A stretch of 6,647 bases of DNA from Deltaproteobacteria bacterium. GTDB taxonomy: Bacteria > Desulfobacterota > Desulfobacteria > Desulfobacterales > SURF-15. The DNA is taken from assembly GCA_024644775.1 (NCBI GenBank), contig JAHEHB010000309.1:1-6647 (forward strand). Reading direction: 5' to 3'. The position numbers and the translations under genes were made by a program. The notes beneath the pieces were generated by a model. That model saw nothing but the letters and a program-made list of their open reading frames with translations. It did no database searches and was not told the origin of the DNA. This document shows, piece by piece, positions 1 to 4,658 of the stretch (positions within the stretch are counted from its first letter, which is position 1; every line of letters starts with the position of its first letter).

Positions 1-1017
1 AGCATAGTCCAACTGTTTCCCCACTACTGGCGCAATCACATAAAGATCGCGCATGAGTTGTTCAAATTGTTCCGGATAGAGACTCTGGGGGCCGTCTGAG
101 TGGGCTTTGGCAGGGTCGTTGTGCACTTCCACAATGAGTCCGTCGGCTCCTGCCGCGATAGCTGCCCGAGCCATGGGGCTTACCTTATCGCGAAGGCCGG
201 TGGCATGGCTGGGATCCACAATAACCGGAAGATGGGTCAGTTTCTTTACGACCGGTACAGCGGTGAGGTCCAAGGTGTTTCGTGTGTAGGTCTCAAAGGT
301 ACGAATGCCCCGCTCGCACAGAACGACCCGCTCGTTTCCTTCAGATAGGATATATTCTGCCGCCATCAGCCATTCTTCAATCGTCGCGGACAGTCCGCGT
401 TTAAGCAGAACCGGTTTGCCGAGGCGCCCGACACTTTTAAGAAGTTCAAAATTTTGCATGTTGCGCGCACCCACTTGAACCACATCCACATATTTCATTA
501 TTAAATCGACCTGATTGGGAGAAACCATTTCGGTGACGACCCCCATACCGGTTTCTTCTCTGACTTCGGCTAAAATTTTCAATCCTTCTTCACCCAAACC
601 CTGGAAAGAATAGGGAGACGTTCTCGGCTTAAACGCGCCGCCCCGAAATAACACCGCGCCATACATGCGTACCGATTTGGCAATATCAAGCGTTCGTTTT
701 CGATCTTCAACACCGCAGGGGCCTGCAATTATCACCAGCCGATCCCCTCCGATCGCCACATCCCCAATATGAATAATGGAGTCTTCAGGGTGCAACTCAC
801 GGCTGACCAGTTTGTACGGTTTGGTTATCGGGATAACCTTGGCCACCCCTGGAATCGTTTCAAAATAGCGAATGTCTCTTTTGACCTTGCCCACAACCCC
901 GATGATGGTTTCTTCCACACCTTGGATTTCCCGAAGCATGCAGTTTTCCGCCCGAAGCTCTTCATCCAATCTGTTTCTTTCTTCCGGTGTGATGGATTTG
1001 GTTAACACCAAAATCAT
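1..1017 (-). CDS. aroF: 3-deoxy-7-phosphoheptulonate (DAHP) synthase, type I-beta, C-terminal end cut by window edge
   Basis: Condenses phosphoenolpyruvate and erythrose 4-phosphate to DAHP, the first committed step of aromatic amino acid synthesis, in the cytoplasm. I translated the minus strand: 339 codons are open from ATG 1017 to the window edge, and relatives have about 338-346 residues, so only the last few are missing. Residues 1-70 form the ferredoxin-like domain (start MILVLTKS) that in relatives such as the Thermotoga enzyme carries Tyr/Phe feedback inhibition. The barrel follows with IAGPCGVED (97-105), KPRTSPYSFQG (130-140), GARNMQNFELLK (183-194), PVLLKRG (202-208), VDPSHATG (267-274) and EVHNDPAKAHSDGPQSL (297-313). 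Expected metal ligands are all present: Cys101, His271, Glu297, Asp308. The ribosome site GGAGG (1024-1028) sits 6 nt before the start. The motif after GPC is GVED where many relatives have SVES. A structured leader with a terminator lies directly upstream, so expression probably requires readthrough. Confidence 0.96.
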   Translation of the reverse strand, partial: MILVLTKSITPEERNRLDEELRAENCMLREIQGVEETIIGVVGKVKRDIRYFETIPGVAKVIPITKPYKLVSRELHPEDSIIHIGDVAIGGDRLVIIAGPCGVEDRKRTLDIAKSVRMYGAVLFRGGAFKPRTSPYSFQGLGEEGLKILAEVREETGMGVVTEMVSPNQVDLIMKYVDVVQVGARNMQNFELLKSVGRLGKPVLLKRGLSATIEEWLMAAEYILSEGNERVVLCERGIRTFETYTRNTLDLTAVPVVKKLTHLPVIVDPSHATGLRDKVSPMARAAIAAGADGLIVEVHNDPAKAHSDGPQSLYPEQFEQLMRDLYVIAPVVGKQLDYA

Positions 1018-1049
1018 AGCGTTCCTCCCTCGTGTCGAAAGTTTTTCTC

Positions 1050-1080
1050 AAAAAAAAACCCGAGGACCTCCTCGGGGTTT
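1050..1080 (-). terminator. Intrinsic terminator in the aroF leader (probable attenuator)
   Basis: On the minus strand a perfect 8-bp stem (1059-1066 with 1069-1076, CCCGAGGA/TCCTCGGG) is preceded by an A-tract and followed by nine T (1058-1050). This is a textbook intrinsic terminator. Only 32 nt separate the T-tract from the aroF start codon, and they hold the ribosome site but no recognisable promoter. Transcription of aroF must therefore pass this terminator, which is the arrangement expected of an attenuator. It could instead simply end the transcript of the upstream gene at 1266-1736, but that stop codon is about 190 nt away and a promoter would then be missing. Confidence 0.85.
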
Positions 1081-1094
1081 ATGTATCGTTTCCC

Positions 1095-1165
1095 ACCCCG
1101 GGGGGATTTGCCATCCACCCGGGCGTTTATTTTACGCTGTATTAGCGTGAGCCTGGGCAGATGGC
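1095..1165 (-). promoter_or_regulatory. Alternative RNA structures of the aroF leader (candidate attenuator segments)
   Basis: In minus-strand RNA order: segment A (1165-1155) can pair with segment B (1120-1110) over 11 bp, two of them G-U. Segment B (1123-1113) can instead pair with segment C (1107-1097) as a 10-bp stem with one mismatch and loop GGCAA. Segment C (1103-1095, CCCCGGGGU) can pair with the 5' arm of the terminator (1078-1070, ACCCCGAGG) over 8 of 9 positions. A:B plus C:D would block the terminator; B:C would leave it free to form. A small 5-bp hairpin (1134-1138 with 1144-1148) lies in the loop of A:B. The pairings are seen directly; the switching is inferred. Confidence 0.5.
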
Positions 1166-1166
1166 G

Positions 1167-1196
1167 TTAAAAAACTAAAAAAAAACTCACACTCAA
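1167..1196 (-). CDS. Candidate Phe-rich leader peptide of aroF (MSFFLVF)
   Basis: A mini-ORF from GTG 1190 reads GTG AGT TTT TTT TTA GTT TTT TAA, that is MSFFLVF, with three Phe in seven codons. An in-frame TTG at 1196 would add two residues (MSVSFFLVF). A weak GAGG lies 10 nt before the GTG or 4 nt before the TTG. The stop codon (1169-1167) is next to segment A of the leader structure (1165-1155). A ribosome at the stop would cover A, while one stalled at the tandem Phe codons would leave it open. This fits Phe-controlled attenuation of the DAHP synthase gene. Against it: non-ATG start, weak ribosome site, very short length, and a T-rich stretch encodes Phe by chance. Confidence 0.35.
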   Translation of the reverse strand: MSVSFFLVF

Positions 1197-1265
1197 ATCG
1201 CCTCAATTTAAATCCTCTCGTTTCAAATGAGATATTGCCCAATATCTTGCCTTCAATAAAAAACT

Positions 1266-1736
1266 TTAAAAGCCTTTATGCTGGTTGTCAATTAAAATCT
1301 TATTCCGATAGCCATTTTCAAGTACTTGCTTCAATCTCTTCAGATCGTTTCTGATCTGCTCTTTGGCAAAATGACTGACGATCCACTTGGCAATGCTCAG
1401 GAGATTAAGATTTAAATCTCCGGTTGCAGTAAACCGGGTACTTTCTGAAAGCGGTTCAAAGATATAACTGCTTTCCCCGATAATCGGGCCGGATAAGAAT
1501 TTAAACCCACACTTCTTTTGAGGTTCGAATTCCGTGATGATCCCTTCTGTTTCAATTCGCTGCCCCATAAATTTGTTCACACACCGGTAAGTGGCGCCAC
1601 TGCAAAACAACCCATCAGAAGTCTGCTCCGCCACTATGATATCACTTTGCCACAGGCCATTGTTTCTAAGATCGGTTGCAAAAGAAAATACCGTGTCCAC
1701 CGGTTGATCAATGACGACACTTTCCTTGAATTTCAT
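1266..1736 (-). CDS. SRPBCC (START-like / polyketide cyclase-type) family protein
   Basis: This 156-residue cytoplasmic protein looks like the SRPBCC fold, a helix-grip with a deep hydrophobic pocket that binds lipids or other nonpolar ligands. The N-terminus has the family pattern: beta strand FKESVVIDQP (3-12), then a short helix with VFSFATDLRNNGLWQSDI (16-33), where the P..VF.F..D......W spacing is typical. The middle alternates in strand-like segments (GATYRCV, GIITEFEP, SSYIFEPL), and a long C-terminal helix (about 114-142, SIAKWIVSHFAKEQIRNDL onward) closes the fold. No signal peptide or catalytic motif is visible. The start ATG 1736 has a purine-rich but distant GGAAGGGGG upstream. 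It is divergent from the 1950 gene and co-directional with aroF, 248 nt away. The ligand cannot be told from sequence. Confidence 0.75.
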   Translation of the reverse strand: MKFKESVVIDQPVDTVFSFATDLRNNGLWQSDIIVAEQTSDGLFCSGATYRCVNKFMGQRIETEGIITEFEPQKKCGFKFLSGPIIGESSYIFEPLSESTRFTATGDLNLNLLSIAKWIVSHFAKEQIRNDLKRLKQVLENGYRNKILIDNQHKGF

Positions 1737-1755
1737 CGTTTAAGCGCACCCCCTT

Positions 1756-1771
1756 CCTGCGAAACCGCAGG
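1756..1771 (-). promoter_or_regulatory. Hairpin in the 5' leader of the SRPBCC gene
   Basis: A perfect 6-bp inverted repeat CCTGCG/CGCAGG with a 4-nt loop lies about 20 nt before the start codon at 1736. On the minus strand its 3' arm ends directly against the purine-rich ribosome-site candidate. It may modulate translation or be part of an operator. There is no T-tract, so it is not a terminator. Confidence 0.3.
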
Positions 1772-1802
1772 CAAATGTTAATTTCTCCAAATCTTGCAGA
1801 TA

Positions 1803-1831
1803 TTGACGGAGTTAAAAACAACGTCTAATAT
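1803..1831 (+). promoter_or_regulatory. Sigma70-like promoter for the 1950-3205 operon
   Basis: TTGACG (1803-1808) and TAATAT (1826-1831) are separated by exactly 17 nt in an AT-rich stretch about 120 nt before the first gene. The -35 matches the consensus at 5 of 6 positions and the -10 at 4 of 6. The downstream sequence would be an untranslated leader of roughly 110 nt. Transcription start is not known. Confidence 0.45.
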
Positions 1832-1890
1832 AGTTAAATTTTAAAATATTTCAACCTGCTTTTTCAGATTACGTTCCTGCTACACGTCAA

Positions 1891-1918
1891 TTTTGATTAA
1901 ATTTGCTATTCTGATAAT
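1891..1918 (+). promoter_or_regulatory. Second, weaker promoter candidate upstream of the 1950 gene
   Basis: TTTTGA (1891-1896) lies 16 nt before GATAAT (1913-1918), about 30 nt before the start codon. It is closer to the gene than the 1803 candidate but has a poorer -35. In an AT-rich region such matches also occur by chance. Confidence 0.25.
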
Positions 1919-1949
1919 AAGACTATAAAAATAGAAAGGAGGCGAAAAA

Positions 1950-2234
1950 ATGAACCAAACTTTAATCAGCAAATTTACCTTTATCCTGTTGGGTATGATG
2001 ATCGCCATTTGTTTTTTTCTGCTAACGGGTTTCAAATTGCCCAGTCCGCCGGAATCTGCAGGAAATTATCAGTTTTTCAAAGAAAAGGATAGCACGGGGG
2101 TATGGGTATTTGAACCGGAAACAGGAAGCTCAAAATATTTTGATGTAGAGAAAGGACAGGTAATCGTAAACTCATTTCAGATGGATAGCATATCCATTAA
2201 GACCGACGTAAAGACCACCCGATCGAGAGAGTAA
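1950..2234 (+). CDS. Small membrane-anchored protein of unknown function
   Basis: This is a 94-residue protein I do not recognise. Residues 1-8 are short and slightly basic, and residues 9-28 form one hydrophobic segment rich in F, I, L and M (FTFILLGMMIAICFFLLTGF). The segment is either an uncleaved signal anchor or a signal peptide. No lipobox is present; the only Cys (about 21) is inside the hydrophobic core. The remaining ~65 residues are polar and should face the periplasm, with strand-like pieces GVWVFEPETG and QVIVNSF suggesting a small beta domain. The start is firm: AAAGGAGG (1935-1942) sits 7 nt before the ATG. It opens a likely operon, with 58 nt to the CxxC gene. The function is unknown. 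Confidence 0.8.
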   Translation: MNQTLISKFTFILLGMMIAICFFLLTGFKLPSPPESAGNYQFFKEKDSTGVWVFEPETGSSKYFDVEKGQVIVNSFQMDSISIKTDVKTTRSRE

Positions 2235-2292
2235 CTCGATAGAAGGAATTTCTTTTTCAGCGCAAATAAGCGAAGCATTTAAAAGGTGTGTT

Positions 2293-2586
2293 ATGTTGAA
2301 AAAACTCGCAAAGAAACTGTTTGGCGGAAGTCCTTCGATGCCCTCTCAGCAAGGCTTTTTCTTAAAAGCCCGCTGCACCGAGTGTGGGGAGATGTTCAAC
2401 CTTTTTATTAATACGGCAACCGATCTATTTCAAGAATTCGACAAAGACGGCAATGTGACCTATGCACTAAAAAAAGAAATCATCGGCAGTCGATGCAGAA
2501 ATTTAATACAGGTAAGGATGGCCTTCGACGGTTCCAAAAAACTGCAATCAAAGACAATCGAAAACGGCGAATTTATCGAAGATTAA
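2293..2586 (+). CDS. Small CxxC protein of unknown function (possible zinc-ribbon-like)
   Basis: This 97-residue cytoplasmic protein has a basic, Gly/Ser/Pro-containing N-terminus (MLKKLAKKLFGG) and then CTECG (Cys28, Cys31) after a short strand, a typical zinc-knuckle half. Only one later cysteine exists, Cys68 in GSRCRN, so a full four-Cys site is not present within one chain; the fourth ligand may be another residue or absent. The rest (FNLFINTATDLFQEFD, YALKKEIIG, LIQVRMAFDGSKKL) suggests a small alpha/beta domain, and it ends with acidic EFIED. I recall similar small conserved proteins in Desulfobacterota and Chloroflexota, but no function. The ribosome site is weak (AAGGTG, 2282-2287). 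The gene lies 58 nt after the membrane protein and 43 nt before the HD gene, so co-transcription is likely. Confidence 0.75.
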   Translation: MLKKLAKKLFGGSPSMPSQQGFFLKARCTECGEMFNLFINTATDLFQEFDKDGNVTYALKKEIIGSRCRNLIQVRMAFDGSKKLQSKTIENGEFIED

Positions 2587-2629
2587 CGTAAATAAATCCG
2601 GATTTTTTACTTTGTTAGGAGGGAATTGA

Positions 2630-3205
2630 ATGAGCGGAAAAATTCCGACGCGTGAAGATGCTTGGCAATTGCTTACAACCTACAACAAAAGCCAAAGCCT
2701 CATAAAGCACGCATTGGCGGTAGAGGGCGTTATGCGGCATTTTGCCCGAAAACGGGGTGAAGACGAGGAAAAATGGGGAGTCATCGGTCTGGTCCATGAT
2801 CTTGATTACGAACAGTTTCCGGATCAACACTGCAAAAAAACCGAAGAGATTCTGAAACAAAACGGTTGGCCGGAGGAATACGTCCGGGCGGTCGTGAGCC
2901 ATGGATGGGAAATATGTACGGATGTAAAACCGGAAACCGAACTCGAAAAGGTACTTTATGCCATCGATGAATTGACAGGACTCGTGGTCACTTCGGCGTT
3001 GGTTCGTCCCTCCAAGAGTGTCATGGATTTAAAAGCAAAATCAGTCAAAAAGAAATGGAAAGACAAACGATTTGCTGCCGGTGTCGACAGGGCCATCATC
3101 GAAAAGGGTGCAGAGATGCTGGAGGTGGATCTGACGGAACTCATCACAGATACCATCATGGGGATGAAAGAGGTCGCAGAGGAAATCGAGCTGGGATCCA
3201 AGTAA
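2630..3205 (+). CDS. HD-domain (HDIG-like) metal-dependent phosphohydrolase family protein
   Basis: This 191-residue cytoplasmic protein carries the HD-superfamily metal site in order: His27 (IKHALAVE), the His56-Asp57 pair (GLVHDLDYE), His91 (VVSHG) and Asp113 (YAIDELTGL). The family hydrolyses phosphate esters, often nucleotides, using one or two divalent metals. The short helical form seen here has no attached sensor or synthetase domain, so the substrate is open. The helix RAVVSHG and the motif AIDELTGLV are typical of a common subgroup of small predicted hydrolases. The C-terminus (about 130-191) is a charged helical extension rich in Lys and Glu. The start is firm: AGGAGGG (2617-2623) lies 6 nt before the ATG. 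It is the third gene of the apparent operon and is followed by a hairpin cluster. Confidence 0.88.
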   Translation: MSGKIPTREDAWQLLTTYNKSQSLIKHALAVEGVMRHFARKRGEDEEKWGVIGLVHDLDYEQFPDQHCKKTEEILKQNGWPEEYVRAVVSHGWEICTDVKPETELEKVLYAIDELTGLVVTSALVRPSKSVMDLKAKSVKKKWKDKRFAAGVDRAIIEKGAEMLEVDLTELITDTIMGMKEVAEEIELGSK

Positions 3206-3209
3206 AGAT

Positions 3210-3272
3210 CCGGGTCCAAAGGGCCCGGCGTTGGTCAACCCCGGAGGGGTGATATGCATGGTAACGTTTACC
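3210..3272 (+). terminator. Hairpin cluster after the HD gene, possible terminator
   Basis: Five nt after the stop codon a stem CCGGGTCC/GGGCCCGG (3210-3217 with 3221-3228, one G-U, loop AAA) forms a strong hairpin. It is followed by ACCCC-GGA-GGGGT (3238-3250) and a perfect GGTAA-CGT-TTACC (3260-3272). None is followed by a T-tract, so termination would be inefficient or Rho-assisted, or the hairpins may protect the 3' end. Confidence 0.4.
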
Positions 3273-3283
3273 AGCAGTGATAA

Positions 3284-3305
3284 GGTTTCAGGTGTCGGGT
3301 GTCAG
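3284..3305 (+). repeat. Left copy of 22-bp inverted repeat
   Basis: The sequence begins GGTTTCAGGTGTC and continues GGGTGTCAG. It contains an internal near-tandem of GGTGTC. The first 13 bases are identical to the reverse complement of the copy at 4066-4087, and 20 of 22 match overall. Confidence 0.75.
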
Positions 3306-3512
3306 CACCGCCGCCAGCGGAGCTGGATTCATCACAATAAGAAACGAAGTATCCGACGGGCTTTGCCGGAGCCCGGTTCGTAAATAATAAAGGTATTTTT
3401 GTTTTGCCCAGATATGCAATATAATTGTTTTTGGCAGCAGTTAAGGCCCTTTTAGCTATGGAGCAACAATGCCCCATGTTCAGCTTGGCTTCGGGCAGGC
3501 AATTCATCATTG

Positions 3513-3938
3513 GTAAGGCATTTAAGCACTTCCCCAGACGAGAGGCATTTTATATCGTTCCTTCGGCTCAGCCCGAAGCTGGCCATCTCTGGTGGTAAAC
3601 CCATTCGAAAACGTCCAAAGGGTACCGCCACAACCCGTATTGGAGCCGCATTGCGAATGTCGGCGCTGACGTTGCGTAACTCTGAAACTGCCCTGGGCGG
3701 TTATTATCGCAGGATATCCAGACGTAAAGGTGCTGGAGTAGCGGTCTTTGCCACTGCTCGCAAGCTTGCCATCCATATTTACCGTTTGCTGCGCTATGGT
3801 GTTGCCTATGTAGATGCAGGGCTTGAAGTATATGAACAACGATTTCAACAAGCACGATTGAAAATGGCTCATCAAATCGCAAATCAGTTTGGGTACAAAA
3901 TTATAAAGCATGATGAACTACAAGCTACCGTTTCATAG
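3513..3938 (+). pseudogene. IS110-family transposase, C-terminal fragment (IS116/IS110/IS902 domain), frameshifted
   Basis: The open frame encodes the C-terminal transposase domain of IS110-type enzymes. It has PDERHFISFLRLSPK followed by ISGGKP, matching the family pattern ..HF.SWLGL.P...ISGGK. Then come the helical Arg-rich region (IGAALRMSALTLRNSETAL, YYRRISRRKG), AVFATARKLAIHIYRLL, and the tail YVDAGLEVYEQRF. The N-terminal RuvC-like DEDD nuclease half is absent, so the gene cannot be functional. Near the 5' end the family-like reading IGKAFKHFP (another frame, about 3508-3534) continues into PDERHF only if one base of the CCCC run at 3532-3535 is skipped, which indicates a one-base frameshift. 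No ATG or ribosome site precedes the fragment; the only in-frame start is TTG 3510. Intact relatives are about 300-420 residues; about 140 remain here. Confidence 0.85.
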
Positions 3939-4065
3939 GTTCCTCAGACGGGCAACCAAATTCGACCCGCTGTGTCGCAGTCGCTCATGAAATGGGCAAT
4001 CTTTCACCGGGGTCGATCTTCAGTTTCTACCAATTTGGTACTCATGATTCAGGATTCGATTTTTA

Positions 4066-4087
4066 CTGAAACCTGACACCTGAAACC
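4066..4087 (-). repeat. Right copy of 22-bp inverted repeat
   Basis: Read on the minus strand it begins GGTTTCAGGTGTC and continues AGGTTTCAG. It differs from the left copy at two positions. Such TTTCAGGTGTC-type units resemble dispersed minisatellite-like repeats I associate with deltaproteobacterial genomes; that association is from memory and unverified. Confidence 0.75.
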
Positions 4088-4127
4088 ATGAACGGATTTG
4101 ATCTATGGCAGAGCCGATCATATCTGA

Positions 4128-4157
4128 CCCCCGTAAAACGGGAGTTTTCGATTTTTA
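4128..4157 (+). terminator. Weak plus-strand terminator candidate
   Basis: CCCGT-AAA-ACGGG (4130-4142) is followed by AGTTTTCGATTTTT, a broken T-rich tract. The stem is only 5 bp. It faces transcription arriving from the mobile-element region. Confidence 0.4.
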
Positions 4158-4166
4158 ATAAAGAAT

Positions 4167-4206
4167 AAAAAAACCCCCGGGAAGCGCCGCAAACCTCCCG
4201 GGGGTT
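4167..4206 (-). terminator. Strong minus-strand intrinsic terminator without an evident gene
   Basis: A perfect 11-bp stem (4172-4182 with 4196-4206, AACCCCCGGGA/TCCCGGGGGTT) with a 13-nt loop is followed on the minus strand by a run of seven T. On the plus strand the tail is only TT and then CG, so its orientation is minus. No supported minus-strand gene lies upstream of it within the window. Confidence 0.8.
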
Positions 4207-4455
4207 CGTGGATCGGCCATAGCAACCATTTGGTTTAAGTCGGAGGGAAACTCAAGTGGTTTTTGGTTGCAATGCTACGACCTTTTTAGGACAACACCCT
4301 CAAGGCGTGCCCCGATCCAACCTCGAATTAAAATCTCTCCTAACACAATATATAGATTCATGTCAAGAGATATATCAATATATTGGATATAAAACCGCAT
4401 ATTCTCCAATCGATGTTTCCACCATGCGAGCGAATGCGATCATCACTTTCTTTTC

Positions 4456-4484
4456 TTGACACGAGATCGCGTTTCTTCTACGCT
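4456..4484 (+). promoter_or_regulatory. Candidate promoter for the solute-binding protein gene
   Basis: A perfect -35 hexamer TTGACA (4456-4461) is followed after 17 nt by TACGCT (4479-4484), a poor -10 with three of six matches. If used, the leader would be about 165 nt. No better pair was seen on the plus strand of this region. Confidence 0.3.
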
Positions 4485-4600
4485 TGTAAAACGAAATAGA
4501 ACCAAAACCTGTCTGTGTTGTGTGAAGCGCACAAACACGGTGTAATTCTTTCCAGTGAATCACCGCTACTTCGATGGTTATTAAAATATCAAATCAAAAC

Positions 4601-4621
4601 GCCGACAGCCTTTGCTGCGGC
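4601..4621 (+). promoter_or_regulatory. Hairpin in the leader of the solute-binding protein gene
   Basis: GCCG-A-CAGC pairs with GCTGCGGC (loop CTTT, one bulged A) as an 8-bp stem ending 37 nt before the start codon. It has no T-tract. It may stabilise the mRNA 5' end or be an operator half. Confidence 0.3.
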
Positions 4622-4658
4622 CAACCGATGGGATAAACCCTAACAGAGAGGAGGCAAA

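Larger units (their letters stand above)
3284..4087. mobile_element. Decayed mobile-element region with IS110-family remnant
   Basis: Two copies of a 22-bp repeat in inverted orientation (3284-3305 and 4066-4087, identical at 20 of 22 positions) bracket about 800 bp whose only recognisable coding remnant is the 3' part of an IS110-family transposase. Coding density is otherwise nil: 3306-3509 and 3939-4065 show no supported gene. IS110 elements as a family normally lack terminal inverted repeats. The 22-bp repeats may therefore be an unrelated dispersed repeat into which, or next to which, the element landed, rather than its true ends. Confidence 0.45.
4103..4222. repeat. Bulged outer inverted repeat enclosing two hairpins
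   Basis: CTATGG (4103-4108) and CCGATC (4114-4119), separated by CAGAG, pair with GATCGG and CCATAG (4211-4222) over 12 bp with a 5-nt bulge. Inside lie the two terminator-like hairpins at 4130-4142 and 4172-4206. The whole 120-bp block can fold as one branched structure on either strand. Confidence 0.55.
4223..4658. other. Gene-free AT-rich intergenic region upstream of the solute-binding protein
   Basis: No convincing gene occurs in these 436 bases. A 67-codon frame from GTG 4256 has a GGAGG 9 nt before it but no recognisable protein pattern, and a minus-strand frame at 4375-4563 has no ribosome site. AT-rich palindromic pieces occur around 4366-4391, including the perfect CAATATATTG. An imperfect inverted repeat of GTGTTGTG type lies around 4517-4537. 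The region most likely holds the promoter and operators of the gene at 4659, and could hold a minus-strand small RNA ending at the terminator at 4167-4206. Confidence 0.5.

Noticed and set aside
1079..1114. Alternative leader mini-ORF MANPPGVGNDT on the minus strand before aroF
   Set aside because: It has no aromatic codons and no good ribosome site, and it lies inside the stem-forming segments; the Phe-rich ORF fits better.
3268..3510. 80-codon minus-strand frame in the mobile-element region
   Set aside because: No ribosome site or domain pattern; it overlaps the repeat and the transposase remnant and looks like chance.
3488..3579. 9-bp inverted repeat GCTTCGGGC/GCCCGAAGC around the start of the transposase fragment
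   Set aside because: It is short, widely spaced and in GC-rich coding-like sequence; chance is the simplest explanation.
4257..4270. Sigma54-like TGG...TTGC element
   Set aside because: The GG-to-GC spacing is 9 nt instead of the required 10, and the -24 half is poor.
4256..4459. 67-codon plus-strand frame starting at GTG with GGAGG upstream
   Set aside because: The product shows no recognisable pattern, the start is non-ATG and the region looks intergenic. The ribosome-site match alone is not enough.
4375..4563. 62-codon minus-strand frame that could have used the terminator at 4167
   Set aside because: No ribosome site, no family resemblance, and about 170 nt from the terminator. A non-coding transcript is at least as likely.
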